A stretch of DNA of 64,000 nt from Sepiola atlantica. Lineage: Eukaryota; Mollusca; Cephalopoda; Sepiida; Sepiolidae. The stretch spans positions 744,001 through 808,000 of the forward strand of contig CAUVYP010000244.1 of the NCBI GenBank assembly GCA_963556195.1, in the 5' to 3' direction. Both the position numbers and the translations under genes were made by a program. The stretch's first letter is position 1; every line of letters begins with the position of its first letter. Below, piece after piece: positions 61,551 through 64,000 of this stretch. The notes under the pieces were generated by a model that saw only the letters and a list, made by a program, of their open reading frames with translations, ran no database searches and was not told where the DNA came from.

Positions 61551-63967
61551 TGAATACGCAAAACATCAACAAAATTTAGTGCGATTTTAAGTTGATATCG
61601 CTTTTGTTTATAACTTCTACATTTATAAGAATTGTGCTCTGAAACATTGCAGACATTAGCGGACACACATTTTCTACTGAAGTACCAAGTTTCAGAAGTT
61701 CAGCTCTTGTACTCCCCGAGATATGTCGATACAAACTGAATACGCAAAACATCAACAAAATTTAGTGCGATTTTAAGTTGATATCGCTTTTGTTTATAAC
61801 TTCCACATTTATAAGAATTGTGCTCTGAAACATTGCAGACATTAGCGGACACACATTTTCTACTGAAGTACCAAGTTTCAGAAGTTCAGCTCTTGTACTC
61901 CCGGAGATATGTCGATACAAACTGAATACGCAAAACATCAACAAAATTTAGTGCGATTTTAAGTTGATATCGCTTTTGTTTATAACTTCCACATTTATGA
62001 GAATTGTGCTCCGAAACTTTGCAGACAATAGCGGACACACATTTTCTACTGATGTACGAAGTTTCAGAAGTTCAGCTCTTGTACTCCCGGAGATATGTCG
62101 ATACAAACTGAATACGCAAAACATAAACAAAATTTAGTGCGATTTAAAGTTGATAGGTCTTTTGTTAATAACTTCCACATTTATAAGAATTGTGCTCCGA
62201 AACTTTGCAGACATTAGCGGACACCCATTTTCTACTGAAGTACCAAGTTTCAGAAGTTCAGCTCTTGTACTCCCGGAGATATGTCGATACAAACTGAATA
62301 CGCAAAACATCAACAAAATTTAGTGCGATTTTAAGTTGATATCGCTTGTGTTTATAACTTCCACATTTATAAGAATTGTGCTCTGAAACTTTGCAGACAT
62401 TAGCGGACACACATTTTCTACTGAAGTACCAAGTTTCAGAAGTTCAGCTCTTGTACTCCCGGAGATATGTCGAACAAACTGAATACGCAAAACATCAACA
62501 AAATTTAGTGCGATTTGAAGTTGATATCGCTTTTGTTTATAACTTCCACATTTATAAGAATTGTGCTCTGAAACTTTGCAGACATTAGCGGACACACATT
62601 TTCTACTGAAGTACCAAGTTTCAGAAGTTCAGCTCTTGTACTCCCGGAGATATGTCGATACAAACTGAATACGCAAAACATAAACAAAATTTAGTGCGAT
62701 TTAAAAGGTATATCGCTTGTGTTAATAACTTCCACATTTATAAGAATTGTGCTCCGAAACTTTGCAGACATTAGCGGACACACATTTTCTACTGAAGTAC
62801 CAAGTTTCAGAAGTTCAGCTCTTGTACTCCCGGAGATATGTCGATACAAACTGAATACGCAAAACATCAACAAAATTTAGTGCGATTTTAAGTTGATATC
62901 GCTTGTGTTTATAACTACCACATTTATAAGAATTGTGCTCCGAAACTTTGCAGACATTAGCGGACACACATTTTCTACTGAAGTACCAAGTTTCAGAAGT
63001 TCAGCTCTTGTACTCCCGGAGATATGTCGATACAAACTGAATACGCAAAACATCAACAAAATTTAGTGCGATTTTAAGTTGATATCGCTTGTGTTTATAA
63101 CTTCCACATTTATAAAAATTGTGCTCTGAAACTTTGCAGACATTAGCGGACACACATTTTCTACTGAAGTACCAAGTTTCAGAAGTTCAGCTATTGTACT
63201 CCCGGAGATATGTCGATACAAACTGAATACGCAAAACATCAACAAAATTTAGTGCGATTTTAAGTTGATATCGCTTTTGTTTATAACTTCCACATTTATA
63301 AGAATTGTGCTCTGAAACTTTGCAGACATAAGCGGACACACATTTTCTACTGAAGTACAAAGTTTCAGAAGTTCAGCTCTTGTACTCCCGGAGATATGTC
63401 GATACAAACTGAATACGCAAAACATCAACAAAATTTAGTGCGATTTAAAAGGTATATCGCTTGTGTTTATAACTTCCACATTTATCAGAATTGTGCTCCG
63501 AAACTTTGCAGACATTAGCGGACACACATTTGCTACTGAAGTACCAAGTTTCAGAAGTTCAGCTCTTGTACTCCCGGAGATATGTCGATACAAACTGAAT
63601 ACGCAAAACATCAACAAAATTTAGTGCGATTTTAAGTTGATATCGCTTTTGTTTATAACTTCCACATTTATAAGAATTGTGCTCCGAAACTTTGCAGACA
63701 TTAGCGGACACACATTTTCTACTGAAGTACCAAGTTTCAGAAGTTCAGCTCTTGTACTCCCGGAGATATGTCGATACAAACTGAATACGCAAAACATAAA
63801 CAAAATTTAGTGCGATTTAAAAGGTATATCGCTTGTGTTAGTAACTTCCACATTTATAAGAATTGTGCTCCGAAACTTTGCAGACATTAGCGGACACACA
63901 TTTTCTACTGAAGTACCAAGTTTCAGAAGTTCAGCTCTTGTACTCCCGGAGATATGTCGATACAAAC
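61551..63967. repeat. 16-mer higher-order repeat, shortened copy 2 (13 monomers, 2417 bp)
   Basis: Order 1-1-3-4-5e-1-7-2-6-1-7-2-7. It follows copy 1 for twelve monomers at 2975-bp spacing, sharing gaaacattgc, gctattg and tacaaag, then jumps to the gttagta type 7 (G at 63841, matching 61238), so two monomers (6-1) are missing at the join near 63782. The eighth monomer, at 62852, is a type 2 copy with cttgtg and actaccac. Confidence 0.88.
62295..62479. repeat. 185-bp monomer 5e (deletion class 3)
   Basis: Gtcgaacaaac; 2975 bp after the previous copy, the 16-mer period. Confidence 0.95.
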
Positions 63968-64000
63968 TGAATACGCAAAACATCAACAAAATTTAGTGCG
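63968..64000. repeat. Partial monomer at the window edge
   Basis: The first 33 bp of the next monomer, cut by the end of the window. The array continues beyond it. Confidence 0.97.

Larger units (their letters stand above)
1..64000. repeat. Satellite DNA array, 186-bp monomer, 344 full copies
   Basis: The whole window is a head-to-tail tandem array in one orientation. Monomers start at base 1 and recur every 186 bp; 17 copies are 185 bp, which accounts exactly for the last full monomer ending at 63967. The canonical unit has 66 G+C out of 186 (about 35%). No unique sequence, mobile element, inversion or insertion interrupts it, and both window edges lie inside the array, so its true length is unknown. 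Neighbouring monomers differ by up to about ten bases and belong to a limited set of recurring types, while copies of multi-monomer blocks are nearly identical. This is the known signature of higher-order satellite repeats maintained by unequal crossing-over. A 186-bp unit is close to one nucleosome plus linker, which suits centromeric or pericentromeric chromatin; that location is inference. The species and family name are not recognisable from sequence alone. Confidence 0.99.

Noticed and set aside
1..64000. Hundreds of 60-codon minus-strand reading frames, one per monomer
   Set aside because: They repeat only because 186 is a multiple of three with one TAA per unit. Most begin at TTG, amplified types 9-12 and the 185-bp monomers break them freely, and there is no promoter, splice signal or recognisable domain.
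1..64000. CRISPR array
   Set aside because: Repeats are contiguous with no unique spacers, the unit is 186 bp, and no cas-like gene is present.
1..64000. rDNA spacer or telomeric repeat
   Set aside because: There is no rRNA sequence, no short telomere motif, and no functional gene between units.
1..64000. Monomer as a dimer of a 93-bp ancestor
   Set aside because: The two halves of the unit show no convincing similarity by eye beyond short A+T runs; a self-alignment of the consensus could test this further.

Overview
The whole window is one uninterrupted satellite DNA array. A 186-bp monomer (about 35% G+C) is repeated head to tail 344 times from base 1 to 63967, followed by 33 bp of a 345th copy. 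There is no unique sequence, no transposon insertion, no inversion and no recognisable protein or RNA gene. 327 monomers are exactly 186 bp, 17 are 185 bp, and none is longer. The apparent 60-codon minus-strand reading frames that recur every 186 bp come from the repeat period and are not annotated as genes.

The sequence looks like eukaryotic (peri)centromeric or other heterochromatic satellite DNA. The unit is nucleosome-sized, the array is long and pure, and the organisation is higher-order. CpG is not depleted (6 sites against about 5.8 expected from composition), which hints at a genome or locus without heavy CpG methylation, as in many invertebrates. I cannot name the species or the satellite family.

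For this annotation, monomer phase is set with position 1 at 'tgaatacgc' (window base 1). Monomers are sorted by diagnostic bases. Type 1: canonical (cttttg at 51-56, ctctg at 87-91). Type 2: as 1 with ctccg. Type 3: tatgag, caatag, gatgtacg. Type 4: ataggtc, ttaata, acccat (4n adds ttgcta; 4b has a BglII site). Type 5: cttgtg with ctctg (5g: caaggtt; 5h: ctccg plus acccat; 5d and 5e: 185 bp). Type 6: cttgtg plus ataaaaattg (6v: caactc). Type 7: aaaaggtat (7d: 185 bp). Type 8: as 7 with ataaacattg. Type 9: as 7 with ttacac. Type 10: ctctaaaac. Type 11: ttatac. Type 12: cttgtg plus acttaag. Orders of types are written with hyphens.

The types are arranged in higher-order repeats built around a core 2-1-1-3-4-5-1-9, with local rearrangement. 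0-9 kb: a 15-mer, two 10-mers and an 8-mer. 9-15 kb: short 2-4-5 cassettes. 15-27 kb: blocks of 24 and 28 monomers (4.46 and 5.21 kb) plus the start of a third. 27-37 kb: a 27-monomer (5020 bp) unit and most of a second copy, paralogous to the 2.4-11.2 kb region. 35-44 kb: alternating 9-mers and 10-mers, doubled as a 3534-bp 19-mer. 44-49.5 kb: three 1673-bp 9-mers. 50-55 kb: two 1673-bp 9-mers and a 1487-bp 8-mer. 55.6-57.8 kb: two 1114-bp 6-mers. 58.6 kb to the end: a 2975-bp 16-mer with an internal 4-mer, then a shortened second copy.

No gene system is present. The biology on view is concerted evolution: unequal crossing-over, local gene conversion and segmental amplification. It can be followed through private base changes and three one-base deletions that act as lineage tags.
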